Shown here: positions 15,727 through 23,319 of the stretch, piece by piece
Layout: the number at the start of each line of letters is the position of its first letter
Position numbering within the stretch: the first letter of the stretch is position 1
Assembly (NCBI GenBank): GCA_002719815.1
Contig: PBET01000016.1
Coordinates: 16,514 to 48,735 of the forward strand
Source of the DNA: Methanobacteriota archaeon
GTDB taxonomy: Archaea; Thermoplasmatota; Poseidoniia; Poseidoniales; Poseidoniaceae
Reading direction: 5' to 3'
DNA length: 32,222 nt
Notes under the pieces: model-generated
The model's input: only the letters and a program-made list of their open reading frames with translations
Databases searched by the model: none
Told to the model about the DNA's origin: nothing
Made by a program: the position numbers and the translations under genes

Positions 15727-16461
15727 ATGTCGGAAATAATTGAGGCAGCAATCAACGCCTTCCGTCAAGGAAAGCCTGTTTGTCTCTTTGATTCGGATAA
15801 ACGAGAAGGTGAGACAGATCTTCTGTTCCCAGCTTCTTATGCAGAACCATCGACCATGCGTCAACTCCGCCAGGATTGTGGTGGGCTTCTCTTTTTAGCG
15901 ATTGGACATGATGTTGGCGAAGCGTTCGGTTTGCCTTTCTTGCAGGATTTGCATACGCACGATGCACTCACCAAGGAATATCCTGTTTTGGCTGAATTGA
16001 AAACCAATGATCTGCGCTACGATTCTCGTTCTGCATTTACGCTTTCACTCAACCATCGAGAGACATACACGGGCATTACCGACCACGATCGAGCCTTAAC
16101 AACACGCAGATTTGCAGAGTTGACAGAGATTGTCTTTGAAGAGGGTCTTTCCGAGGCAGAAGCACAACGACGAATGGGTGCAGAATTCCGTACACCAGGG
16201 CACATTCCTGTTTGCCGTGAGTCGCAAGGAGGCCTGCTGACGCGCCAGGGTCATACCGAACTTGCAGTAGGCATCGCCCGACTTGCTGGCCTAACACCCG
16301 TTGTAATCGGAGCAGAAATGTTGCAGCCTGATGGCGATGGAGCACTGTCTGTCGACAATGCTCGTCGTTGGGCACAGGAACGCGGAATTCCATTCTTGGA
16401 AGGTGCAGAAGTCGTTGAGGCATTGCATGGGCAATCTCAAGAACATGAATCGTCTGCTTGA
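15727..16461 (+). CDS. ribB: 3,4-dihydroxy-2-butanone 4-phosphate synthase
   Basis: The enzyme turns ribulose-5-phosphate into the four-carbon unit that lumazine synthase uses. The N-terminal part shows the acidic active-site loop FDSDKREGETDLLFPA, in the archaeal style (the bacterial form is usually DxERENEGD). LRQDCGGLLFLAI, NHRETYTGITDHDRALTTRR and FRTPGHIPVCR also match RibB. About 244 residues, slightly longer than the bacterial single-domain enzyme. No GTP cyclohydrolase II domain is fused. The ATG at 15727 starts where the domain does. A GGTGA at 15706-15710 is too far away to be ideal, and an in-frame TTG at 15721 is a possible alternative. It is the first gene of a four-gene riboflavin/FAD operon, preceded by an inverted repeat. 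Confidence 0.92.
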   Translation: MSEIIEAAINAFRQGKPVCLFDSDKREGETDLLFPASYAEPSTMRQLRQDCGGLLFLAIGHDVGEAFGLPFLQDLHTHDALTKEYPVLAELKTNDLRYDSRSAFTLSLNHRETYTGITDHDRALTTRRFAELTEIVFEEGLSEAEAQRRMGAEFRTPGHIPVCRESQGGLLTRQGHTELAVGIARLAGLTPVVIGAEMLQPDGDGALSVDNARRWAQERGIPFLEGAEVVEALHGQSQEHESSA

Positions 16462-16475
16462 CTTGGGTGAGCACG

Positions 16476-16916
16476 ATGAAGAAGGTCATGGCAGTAGGCG
16501 TTTTTGACCTCCTACATGCTGGTCATCTTCACTATTTGGAACAGGCAAAAGCGCTTGGTGACCACCTTACTGTCGTTGTTGCACATGATGATACTGTTCG
16601 AAAGCGAAAGCACGAGCCCGTAACAAATCAAGATCTCCGCCGTCGAATGGTCGAAGGCCTCAAGCCCGTTGATGTCGCTTGCATCGGCAATCCACCCGAA
16701 GTCCCCATCTTCGATATTCTTCCAGAAATTCAGCCATCGGTTATCGCTCTAGGCTATGACCAAGAACACGCTGAAGATCGTATTCGGTCAGCTTTGGAAG
16801 AACGCGGATATTCTTCGATTGACGTTGTGCGTGTTGAAGGCCTAAGTGACGACTTGGATGGTACTCGAAAGATCATTGCTCGAATTGTTGAGCGGGCGAA
16901 AGGGGGTGAATTTTGA
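16476..16916 (+). CDS. ribL: Archaeal FAD synthetase (RibL-type nucleotidyltransferase)
   Basis: A small nucleotidyltransferase of about 146 residues that, in archaea, adenylates FMN to FAD. The cytidylyltransferase-like signature is GVFDLLHAGHLHYLEQAK, with the HxGH ATP site, and KRKHEPVTNQDLRR and ALGYDQEH follow as expected. Glycerol-3-phosphate cytidylyltransferase shares this fold, but the operon with ribB, riboflavin synthase and ribH makes RibL the better call. The ATG at 16476 is preceded by GGGTGA (16465-16470), an ideal archaeal ribosome-binding site; a TTG at 16458 in the same frame is less likely. The stop TGA overlaps the next ATG by one base. Riboflavin kinase, needed to make FMN, is not in the window. 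Confidence 0.88.
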   Translation: MKKVMAVGVFDLLHAGHLHYLEQAKALGDHLTVVVAHDDTVRKRKHEPVTNQDLRRRMVEGLKPVDVACIGNPPEVPIFDILPEIQPSVIALGYDQEHAEDRIRSALEERGYSSIDVVRVEGLSDDLDGTRKIIARIVERAKGGEF

Positions 16917-17521
16917 TGTTCACTGGGATTGTTCAAGGGAAGGGTGTAATCGTTTCTATAGAAAATGGAAACGAGATTACAACCCTGCAAATCCAAGTAC
17001 CATCAACGGATGGACTAATGATTGGTGCAAGCGTTTCAATCGATGGTGTTTGTTTGACAGCAACCGAGTTTTCAGAGAACATTGTCACTTTCGACGTCAT
17101 TCCTGAAACCCTCGAGAAAACCACACTTGGGCAACTTGAAACAGGATCTAAAGTCAATGTCGAACGTTCCTTACGCTATGGAGACGAAGTTGGCGGCCAC
17201 CTTCTATCCGGTCACATCATTGGACGAGGTCTTGTCAAGAAGGCAGAAATTGTTGGCGATGGCGCCCAATACACCATTCTCGCTCCACCAGATGTCCGCA
17301 AATACATTGCAAGAAAAGGATACATCGGTATCGATGGAATTTCATTAACAATCGGCGATGTTCATGACGATAGCTTTGATTTGCACCTTATTCCAGAAAC
17401 ACTACGATTGACCACCATTGGCGACAAGCAGGTCGGTGATGCAGTCAATCTTGAGATTGATTCCACAACAATGATGATAGTTGAAACCGTTGAGAGAATG
17501 ATGAAGGAGGAACAACCATGA
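16916..17521 (+). CDS. ribE: Riboflavin synthase, bacterial-type alpha chain
   Basis: This enzyme dismutates two lumazines to riboflavin. It begins FTGIVQGKG, the universal start of the bacterial/fungal enzyme, and consists of two similar lumazine-binding domains (about residues 1-90 and 95-195). Supporting motifs are SIDGVCLTATEF in the first half, GIDGISLTIGDV in the second, GGHLLSGHIIG, and DVIPETLEKTTLG paired with HLIPETLRLTTIG. Length is 201 residues, normal for the trimeric bacterial type. Many archaea use an unrelated pentameric RibC derived from lumazine synthase, so this is a bacterial-type component in an otherwise archaeal pathway. GGGGGTGA lies six bases before the ATG. The start overlaps the ribL stop and the stop overlaps the ribH start. 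Confidence 0.93.
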   Translation: MFTGIVQGKGVIVSIENGNEITTLQIQVPSTDGLMIGASVSIDGVCLTATEFSENIVTFDVIPETLEKTTLGQLETGSKVNVERSLRYGDEVGGHLLSGHIIGRGLVKKAEIVGDGAQYTILAPPDVRKYIARKGYIGIDGISLTIGDVHDDSFDLHLIPETLRLTTIGDKQVGDAVNLEIDSTTMMIVETVERMMKEEQP

Positions 17522-17919
17522 CAAATATTGCAGCAGTATGTGCGACCTACCATTTGGAAGAAATCGAACGAATGATGACAATTGCAACATCGCAAGCCGA
17601 AGATTTAGGATACAACATTGTCGAAATTGTTCGTGTACCTGGATGCATGGAGATTCCACTCGCTCTTGACCGAATCCTTGCTGATGAGGACATTGAAGGA
17701 GCATTTTGTCTCGGTATCATCGAGAAGGGCGAAACCGATCATGGACTTGTTATGGGTCAAGGTGTTGTCAAAACGATTCTTGAACTGCAATTGGTTCACA
17801 ACAAACCAATCGGTTTGGGTATCATCGGACCAGGTGCACTTCCAGAACATGTTGGACCACGCATAGGCCCTCATGCAACGGCAGCAGTCGATGCATTGCG
17901 ACCATTTTTAGACGACTGA
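17518..17919 (+). CDS. ribH: 6,7-dimethyl-8-ribityllumazine synthase
   Basis: The enzyme condenses the RibB product with the ribitylamino-pyrimidine to form lumazine. At 133 residues it has the compact archaeal length. Visible are IAAVCATYHLEEIERM at the substrate-binding strand, VPGCMEIPLALDRIL, FCLGIIEKGETDHGLVMG, containing the catalytic His, and KPIGLGIIGPG. The ATG overlaps the riboflavin synthase stop by four bases (ATGA) and follows an AGGAGG sequence in that gene, so it is translationally coupled. It ends the ribB-ribL-ribE-ribH operon. Its last 12 bases overlap the convergent membrane protein gene. The C-terminal end AALRPFLDD-type is short but complete. Confidence 0.93.
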   Translation: MTNIAAVCATYHLEEIERMMTIATSQAEDLGYNIVEIVRVPGCMEIPLALDRILADEDIEGAFCLGIIEKGETDHGLVMGQGVVKTILELQLVHNKPIGLGIIGPGALPEHVGPRIGPHATAAVDALRPFLDD

Positions 17920-18441
17920 TTGTCGACGTTTCTTGTAAAACACATAGCTCCAAATAGCGATGATGATTGCTAAATTTGTGAACCAAATCCAGGGCGTGCT
18001 CCATCGATATCCATCGAAATGAATGTCACTAAACGGCGCAAGGAATGGTGTTGGAAAGAACTTCGCAGTATGCGTTGGAATGTCGTTGATGATGTGGATA
18101 AACCATGGAATCCAAAGCCATATCGCCGCATCTCTTGCAGTGAGTGAGTTGTTGGTGAACAATCGCTGGGACACGCCTCGTTTCTCAAAGAAAATCCACG
18201 TAAACAGGAAGCCGATGGTTGCCCAAACCAGACTGTGCGTGACTTGGTATGCTTCCCAAGCATACCAACCGAAGTCTGCGGTCACTGTATCATCGGTTAT
18301 TTCGGGTCGCTCATCCAATATGAAGGAATTTGGAATGAAGACCAAAAGATCAGGAAGGACACCCATGAGTCCAGCAACCCAGAACTTTGTCCGGCCATTC
18401 GTAGCACCGGAACCCATCAGCCAATGGGAGAGGACATCCAT
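17908..18441 (-). CDS. Membrane-bound metal-dependent hydrolase-like protein (YdjM/DUF457-type)
   Basis: A 177-residue protein with about four membrane helices (around residues 20-38, 72-88, 108-122 and 150-168). Histidines lie at MDVLSHWLMG, QVTHSLVW and WFIHIINDIPTHT, and an Asp in GVLPDLLVF. This scattered His/Asp pattern within helices is typical of the YdjM/DUF457 group annotated as membrane-bound, metal-dependent hydrolases. Their natural substrates are mostly unknown. The C-terminus is basic (YKKRRQS). The gene stands alone on the minus strand, overlaps ribH tail to tail and is divergent from a methyltransferase gene. Assignment rests on the His pattern and general resemblance, so moderate confidence only. 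Confidence 0.68.
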   Translation of the reverse strand: MDVLSHWLMGSGATNGRTKFWVAGLMGVLPDLLVFIPNSFILDERPEITDDTVTADFGWYAWEAYQVTHSLVWATIGFLFTWIFFEKRGVSQRLFTNNSLTARDAAIWLWIPWFIHIINDIPTHTAKFFPTPFLAPFSDIHFDGYRWSTPWIWFTNLAIIIAIWSYVFYKKRRQSVV

Positions 18442-18460
18442 ATTCTGAGGAAAGGTCGGC

Positions 18461-18470
18461 CAAAAATAAA
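18461..18470 (+). promoter_or_regulatory. TATA-like element upstream of the methyltransferase gene
   Basis: The AT-rich run CAAAAATAAA is preceded by GGTCGGC, which could act as a BRE-type element. It is about 40 bases before the ATG at 18508, so transcription would begin near 18490 and leave a leader of around 15-20 bases. It stands in the 66-base divergent gap with the hydrolase-like gene. The call is from base composition and position only. Confidence 0.3.
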
Positions 18471-18507
18471 ATGTAGCATTGGCTCACCATGACGTATTGG
18501 GTTCGAC

Positions 18508-19152
18508 ATGCTGTACGAGGAGGCGAGATTCATCGGCAAGGTCATGCATGCACTTGACCCGAACGATGTCTTCCCTCTCCTGAATCTTGGAAGTTCGAGC
18601 GATGAACTTGCAAAACAACGTCAACCGTGGATTGACGAATACATCTTTCGCAAAGCAAGAGCATTGAATCATAAGGTTGTCAACGTTGACTTGAAGGCAA
18701 ATCCTGGTGTTGACATCGTCGGAGATGTCACCGATCCAGCATTCCTTGAAGAATTGAAAACAATGGGTTTCAAATCCATCATTTGCTCAAACATGCTTGA
18801 GCATGTTCCTACAGAAAGCGTTGAACGTATCTGCGAATCATTGCAACAAATTATTCCAAAGAATGGTTACTTGTTCATTTCAGGACCGTACAAATTCCCC
18901 TATCATCCCGATCCAATCGACACGATGTTTCGTCCAAACGTCGAAGAATTTGCCGAATACTTTTCCAATGCAACATTGATTGAAGGTGCAATCATAACGA
19001 GCAACGATCATCGAAAACCGATTGAATTGGTCAAGAATGTTGCCCGAATTTTCATGCCGTTTTACAAACCAAAAGAATGGATGTTCTTTCCGCGACAGTT
19101 TCCCTGGCTGTTTCGGAATTACAGTGCGACATGTCTTGTTTTGCAAACATAA
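18508..19152 (+). CDS. Class I SAM-dependent methyltransferase-like protein
   Basis: A 214-residue protein with the general shape of a Rossmann-fold methyltransferase. LLNLGSSSDEL is a divergent motif I, VVNVDLKANPGVDIVGDV gives the acidic end of strand 2 and the following Asp, IICSNMLEHVPTESVERIC is a clear motif of strand 4 and helix, and LFISGPYKFPYHPDPIDTMFRP is a typical post-strand segment of small-molecule or lipid methyltransferases. Motif I lacks the usual GxGxG (it reads NLGSSS), so activity is uncertain. The ATG at 18508 has no strong ribosome-binding site, and the transcript may be nearly leaderless. The trxB gene follows after about 95 bases. The substrate is unknown. Confidence 0.75.
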   Translation: MLYEEARFIGKVMHALDPNDVFPLLNLGSSSDELAKQRQPWIDEYIFRKARALNHKVVNVDLKANPGVDIVGDVTDPAFLEELKTMGFKSIICSNMLEHVPTESVERICESLQQIIPKNGYLFISGPYKFPYHPDPIDTMFRPNVEEFAEYFSNATLIEGAIITSNDHRKPIELVKNVARIFMPFYKPKEWMFFPRQFPWLFRNYSATCLVLQT

Positions 19153-19247
19153 GCGTCTCATTTGTCCAATATTTGGATCGAAAATTCTTGAGAAACGAGA
19201 GGGATAATGTTCAAGTCCGTCGGGGTGTTGGTCGAAGAGTGAGTCAA

Positions 19248-20177
19248 ATGTCGGATGTTCACAATGTCATCATTATTGGTTCAGGGCCTGCTGGATATAC
19301 CGCTGGTTTGTACGCAGCTCGAGCGATGCTTGAACCGCTCATGTTCGCTGGATACATGTCGGGTGGCCAGTTGATGTTAACCAGTGATATCGAGAATTTC
19401 CCAGGTTATCCTGAAGGGATCGGTGGTCCTGAAATGATGATGCAACTACGTGAACAAGCTGAGCGTTTCGGCTTGAAGGTTGAAGATAAGAACGTCGAGA
19501 GTGTTGATACAACTTCTCGCCCGTTCAAGGTTACCGTTGAAGGTGAAGATTTCTTTGCGCACTCACTGATTGTTTGTACAGGTGCAGAATCGATTTGGTT
19601 GGATGCACCTGGAGAAGCTGAGCAAAAAGGTCGAGGCATTTCCACCTGTGCAACGTGTGATGGGGCATTCTTCCGAGAAGAAGAGGTTCTCGTTATTGGC
19701 GGAGGCGATTCAGCATGTGAAGAAGCAACATTCCTCACGCGTTTTGCTTCAAAGGTGACACTTGTTCATCGACGTGATGTGTTCCGTGCTTCGACCATCA
19801 TGTACGAACGAGCAGCAAATCATCCAAAGATCGAGATCAAGACCTTCCGTCAAGTCAAGTCTTGGTTGAGTGATGAGAAAGGACTCACAGGGGCTGTTCT
19901 TGAAGATCCACGCGATGGTTCGACCGAAGAAATTGCTGCTACAGGGGCGTTTATCGCAATTGGTCACAAGCCGATTACAAGTTTCCTTGGAGGCCAAGTC
20001 GAAACCGATGAGAACGGCTACATCATTCACAAGCACCATACCATGACCTCAGTCGACGGAGTCTTTGCTGCTGGCGATGTTGTTGATACGCGATACAAGC
20101 AAGCCATTACGGCTGCTGGGATGGGTTGCCAAGCAGCCATCGATGCTGAGAAGTGGCTTGAAGAAAACGTTCATTGA
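19248..20177 (+). CDS. trxB: Thioredoxin-disulfide reductase
   Basis: A 309-residue NADPH-dependent flavoprotein that reduces thioredoxin. It begins HNVIIIGSGPAGYTAGLYAAR (FAD loop), contains the redox-active CATC in ISTCATCDGAFFR, then the NADPH loop VIGGGDSACEEATFL, and closes with GVFAAGDVVDTRYKQAITAAGMG, all as in low-molecular-weight bacterial TrxB. The frame is open upstream to 19077 inside the methyltransferase gene; the ATG at 19248 marks the domain start and is chosen. No thioredoxin gene is adjacent. The E1-like/rhodanese gene starts 40 bases downstream on the same strand, so a shared transcript and a link to sulfur-relay chemistry are plausible. Confidence 0.93.
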   Translation: MSDVHNVIIIGSGPAGYTAGLYAARAMLEPLMFAGYMSGGQLMLTSDIENFPGYPEGIGGPEMMMQLREQAERFGLKVEDKNVESVDTTSRPFKVTVEGEDFFAHSLIVCTGAESIWLDAPGEAEQKGRGISTCATCDGAFFREEEVLVIGGGDSACEEATFLTRFASKVTLVHRRDVFRASTIMYERAANHPKIEIKTFRQVKSWLSDEKGLTGAVLEDPRDGSTEEIAATGAFIAIGHKPITSFLGGQVETDENGYIIHKHHTMTSVDGVFAAGDVVDTRYKQAITAAGMGCQAAIDAEKWLEENVH

Positions 20178-20217
20178 GCAACGATGTCTATTTGACAGGG
20201 CATCGATACGCCTTGGT

Positions 20218-21372
20218 ATGGTCGATATGGAACGGCATGCCCGTCATCTTGTCCTTCCACAAGTTGGAATTGAAGGGCAAGAGAAGTTGGCTAATGCCAA
20301 GGTGTTGGTTGTTGGAGCAGGAGGTTTAGCAAGTCCAGTGCTGCTTTATCTCGCCGCGGCTGGAATTGGTACGATCGGTATCATCGATGATGATCGTGTC
20401 GATATTTCCAATCTTCAACGGCAAGTTCTTCATCGAACAGCAGATGTTGGTCGATTGAAAGTTGATTCTGCAAAAGAGCAACTTCTTGCCCTTGACCCAA
20501 ATCTAACAATTATCGAGCAAAAGCAACGGCTTATTCCTAGTAATGCTCTTGAGACGTTCACTGGATGGGACATTGTTGTTGACGGAACAGATAACATTCC
20601 AACTCGATATCTCATTGATGATGCATGCCATTTGTTATCGATTCCGTGGGTCTATGGGTCAATTCACCGATTTGAGGGGCAAGTCTCGTTCTTTTCTTCA
20701 AAAGAACATCGACGCTATCGCGATTTGTTTCCAGAGGCACCACCTACATCAGCCCTACAAAACTGTGCAGAAGCTGGTGTCTTTGGAGTGCTTCCTGGTG
20801 TTGTGGGGAGTCTTCAAGCAACAGAAGTCATCAAACACATTGTCGGCATGGGTTCGAGCCTTATCGGACGCCTTCTCATCTACGATGCTGAATCGATGAC
20901 GATGCAAACGTTGCAATTTGGTGAACTTGATTCGAAACCTGAAATCAATGATTTATCGCTTGCACAGCAGTTGTTCGATGACCCAACCTATTGCACACCA
21001 CGACCTCAGCAAGTTCAAGAAGACCAAGCCACAGGCGAATCTATGATGCAATCGATTACAGTGGTTGAGTTGAAAACAAAGCAACAACAGGGTTGGAATC
21101 CATTCATCATCGATGTTCGTAGCGATGAAGAACTTGAGCAAGCACGACTCAATGCATTTGATTTGCATGTCATTCACGATGTGGTTGGTTCCGCTGTCAA
21201 TGAAGTACCTCAAGACCGAGATCTTGTGGTCCTTTGTCGTAGTGGAATGCGCTCCCAAATGGCGATTATGATGTTGAATCGGTCCGGAATTGATTCAAGT
21301 CGGATGTACAACCTCACCGGTGGCCTCATGGCATGGGCGCAAATCGCTCCAGAAGACATCATTCAAGGCTGA
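20218..21372 (+). CDS. ThiF/MoeB-family E1-like adenylyltransferase fused to rhodanese (MOCS3/Uba4/MoeZ-like)
   Basis: The N-terminal domain (about residues 1-250) adenylates the C-terminus of a ubiquitin-like sulfur carrier. It shows VLVVGAGGLASPVLLYLAAAG, DRVDISNLQRQVLH, and the candidate catalytic Cys in LQNCAEAGVFGVLPG. A rhodanese domain follows (about residues 280-384), with FIIDVRSDEEL and the active-site loop LCRSGMRSQ. Such fusions serve tRNA thiolation and molybdopterin synthesis. The usual zinc-binding CxxC pairs of MoeB are missing: the equivalent of CYRCLF reads RYRDLF and no second pair is visible. The open frame extends to 20065 inside trxB; the ATG at 20218 fits the family start, and 20227 is an alternative. 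Small archaeal modifier proteins could be its partners. Confidence 0.88.
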   Translation: MVDMERHARHLVLPQVGIEGQEKLANAKVLVVGAGGLASPVLLYLAAAGIGTIGIIDDDRVDISNLQRQVLHRTADVGRLKVDSAKEQLLALDPNLTIIEQKQRLIPSNALETFTGWDIVVDGTDNIPTRYLIDDACHLLSIPWVYGSIHRFEGQVSFFSSKEHRRYRDLFPEAPPTSALQNCAEAGVFGVLPGVVGSLQATEVIKHIVGMGSSLIGRLLIYDAESMTMQTLQFGELDSKPEINDLSLAQQLFDDPTYCTPRPQQVQEDQATGESMMQSITVVELKTKQQQGWNPFIIDVRSDEELEQARLNAFDLHVIHDVVGSAVNEVPQDRDLVVLCRSGMRSQMAIMMLNRSGIDSSRMYNLTGGLMAWAQIAPEDIIQG

Positions 21373-21390
21373 TTTAAGGGTGAGGTTCAA

Positions 21391-21404
21391 AGGGCCGAAG
21401 CCCT
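21391..21404 (+). other. Short hairpin between the E1-like gene and the receiver-domain gene
   Basis: AGGGC-CGAA-GCCCT can form a 5-base-pair GC-rich stem with a 4-base loop, 19 bases after the E1-like stop and 19 bases before the next ATG. A pyrimidine-rich stretch (TTTCCTTCTGG) follows it. It could influence termination, RNA processing or access to the next start. No T-tract of the kind seen in archaeal terminators follows, so function is uncertain. Confidence 0.3.
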
Positions 21405-21422
21405 CGTTTCCTTCTGGTCATC

Positions 21423-22445
21423 ATGGGGAAGGTCATTGTTGCTGACGAGAACCAGGGTCGTCGCACCCTGCTCGCATCAACACTTGAACGAGAAGGATTT
21501 GATGTCACTCGTGCAGGAACGCTTCGCCAAGCGGAAGGGACCGCACTTGCGGTCATGCCTGAGGTCGTCCTTCTTGATGGGGAATGGAAATCAGGCGATG
21601 CCATCGATGCTGCACAACGATTGATGGGCGATCCTGAATTCGCATTCAAGTGCAGAATCGTCCTTCTATCCCGTTCGACAACACCCGATTTTATGCTCGT
21701 AGCAGCCAAAGCGGGGATTCACGAAGTTATCGGAAAACCTGTCGATATGAAGGTCCTTATCGATCAACTTTGGAAACACAGTCGCAAGCAGTTCGTTCCT
21801 CCGCCTGCTGATGTAACACTCGAAACAGGTGGAGGTTCATTCGATGTTGCAGTCATGGCCGGTGGAGGTGGATGGGCGCTTCCAATGCTCAAAGGACTTG
21901 TAGGTCCTGATCGAATCAATGAATCGTTCATCAATGAGATTCTTGTTCAAATGGGAGAAGAAGGAATGGAGGTTGACCTCGATCTCGAAGCAACGGATCT
22001 GTCCAATTTGTTACGTGTGGCCCTCAACCGATTGGTTCAATCGAGTGAAGGAGGGGATGCACAAGGACCTTCCTTTGAGGATCTCAAGAAAAAGAAATCA
22101 CTTGGTGATTTGAATGAGCAGTCATCGCCTATGTCAGTAGGTGGTATGGAATCCATTCTCGAGCAACAAGCTGCGAACATTGCCAATGAAGTTGAAGCAA
22201 AGATGGATTCAATTTTGGATGAAGTTCCAGATCAAATAGCACTTCTACCCGATGATGATTTAGAACGAATCGACCCACAAGTCCTTCGAATGACGCGATT
22301 GACGACAGAAATGGTCCACGAATTGATGTGGGATTTAGGACGCCCTGGCGCAGTTGCTGATACAACCCTGATGACACGCATTGAGGATGCAACCGAAATG
22401 TTGGGCGATGTTCTTTCATCTTTACCTGAACAAGAAGAGGAGTGA
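21423..22445 (+). CDS. Response-regulator receiver domain with unrecognised C-terminal region
   Basis: Residues 1-118 form a receiver domain: VIVADEN carries the acidic pair D8/E9, VVLLDGEW the phosphoacceptor D52, IVLLSRST the conserved Ser83, and EVIGKPVD the Lys105. All key residues of a phosphorylatable receiver are present. Residues 119-340 do not match an output domain I know. They contain a glycine-rich turn (MAGGGGWALPMLKGL), an acidic helical part, a Lys-rich linker (EDLKKKKSLGDL), and a long helical section rich in Glu, Asp and Met that could form a coiled coil. No histidine kinase is seen in the window. The gene overlaps the following TVP38 gene by four bases, suggesting a functional link to that membrane protein. 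Confidence 0.75.
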   Translation: MGKVIVADENQGRRTLLASTLEREGFDVTRAGTLRQAEGTALAVMPEVVLLDGEWKSGDAIDAAQRLMGDPEFAFKCRIVLLSRSTTPDFMLVAAKAGIHEVIGKPVDMKVLIDQLWKHSRKQFVPPPADVTLETGGGSFDVAVMAGGGGWALPMLKGLVGPDRINESFINEILVQMGEEGMEVDLDLEATDLSNLLRVALNRLVQSSEGGDAQGPSFEDLKKKKSLGDLNEQSSPMSVGGMESILEQQAANIANEVEAKMDSILDEVPDQIALLPDDDLERIDPQVLRMTRLTTEMVHELMWDLGRPGAVADTTLMTRIEDATEMLGDVLSSLPEQEEE

Positions 22446-23248
22446 TTGGTTTGAAGAAACTACCACGCCCATCTGTTTCTCAATTACCACGTCCTTCCGA
22501 ACTTCACCTCATCGATGGCCGTAAAAACCTCGAGCAGATGAAAGCACAGAAAGTTCGAGTCTACCAATGGAGGGCATTGTTTGGCCTTCTTGCCCTTGTG
22601 TTGTGCGCTGTAGCTGGATATTATTTGTTCCAAGATGCCGTCAACATCATCGATTGGTTCAAAGGGTTTGGAATATGGTCGCCTGTACTCTTCGCTGTGG
22701 CACTCTCACTAGCAATTGTTCTTCTCTTACCTACACCATTTGTCAAGGTTGGTGCAGGAGCGATTTTTCCATTCTGGATTGCAGTCGCAGTGAACTTTGT
22801 CGCCTCTATGGTTGGCGGATTGATCGCCTTCGTTCTTGGAAGATGGCTGTTTCGTGATTCAATTAAGGAGGCGATTGCAAACGATCAACGAATGGTCAAC
22901 ATCGAGTCTGCACTCGGGGAGGATGCGATGCGAATCTCAGTGCTTGTCCGTCTTTCACCCATTCTTCCTGATGAATGGCTTAATTACATCATGTCTGCAA
23001 CGCCCGTAACACTTCGCGTCTTTATGTTGTCCAACGTCTCGAGCATCATCTATTGCTTCATTTATGCGTATTATGGCCACGCATTGGGCTCGATTGCCTT
23101 GAGTCGCTCTGGGATGTCTGGTTTAACGCAGTCCAGTGGAGGACTTGCACTTCTCCTACTCGGAATTGTAGCGACCGTTATCGCAACGGTCATCGTTACA
23201 CGAACCTCAATCCGCGTTCTCAAAGAGGCGATTGGCGAAGAAGAATGA
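22442..23248 (+). CDS. TVP38/TMEM64 (DedA-like, SNARE-associated) family membrane protein
   Basis: A 268-residue membrane protein with about five or six hydrophobic segments. A positively charged N-terminal tail precedes the first helix (ALFGLLALVLCAVAGYYLF). The family core reads TPFVKVGAGAIFPFWIAVAVNFVASMVGGLIAFVLGRWLF, here broken across helices, and VLVRLSPILPDEWLNYIMSATPVTLRVFML matches the downstream conserved part. Proteins of this group are implicated in lipid transport and membrane homeostasis. The start GTG at 22442 overlaps the receiver gene stop and has GAGGA just upstream. An in-frame TTG at 22451 is a weaker alternative. Its coupling to a receiver-domain gene is unusual. Confidence 0.83.
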   Translation: MIGLKKLPRPSVSQLPRPSELHLIDGRKNLEQMKAQKVRVYQWRALFGLLALVLCAVAGYYLFQDAVNIIDWFKGFGIWSPVLFAVALSLAIVLLLPTPFVKVGAGAIFPFWIAVAVNFVASMVGGLIAFVLGRWLFRDSIKEAIANDQRMVNIESALGEDAMRISVLVRLSPILPDEWLNYIMSATPVTLRVFMLSNVSSIIYCFIYAYYGHALGSIALSRSGMSGLTQSSGGLALLLLGIVATVIATVIVTRTSIRVLKEAIGEEE

Positions 23249-23276
23249 GTCAATTCTGCTAATCTTCGAATCCATA

Positions 23277-23291
23277 GCCTTGAAACAAGGC
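23277..23291 (+). other. Hairpin between the TVP38 and E1 genes
   Basis: GCCTTG-AAA-CAAGGC forms a 6-base-pair stem with a 3-base loop in the 71-base gap, 28 bases after the TVP38 stop and 28 bases before the E1 start. It is followed by GTTCCTTCG and not by a long T-tract, so it may be an RNA-processing or regulatory element and not an archaeal terminator. Only the symmetry is directly seen. Confidence 0.3.
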
Positions 23292-23319
23292 GTTCCTTCG
23301 TCGATGCGGGGGCGGGGTC

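Noticed and set aside
21374-21709. Open frame on the minus strand opposite the receiver-domain gene
   Set aside because: It is antisense to an evident receiver domain with all key residues; the antisense protein is low-complexity Ser/Arg-rich and resembles nothing.
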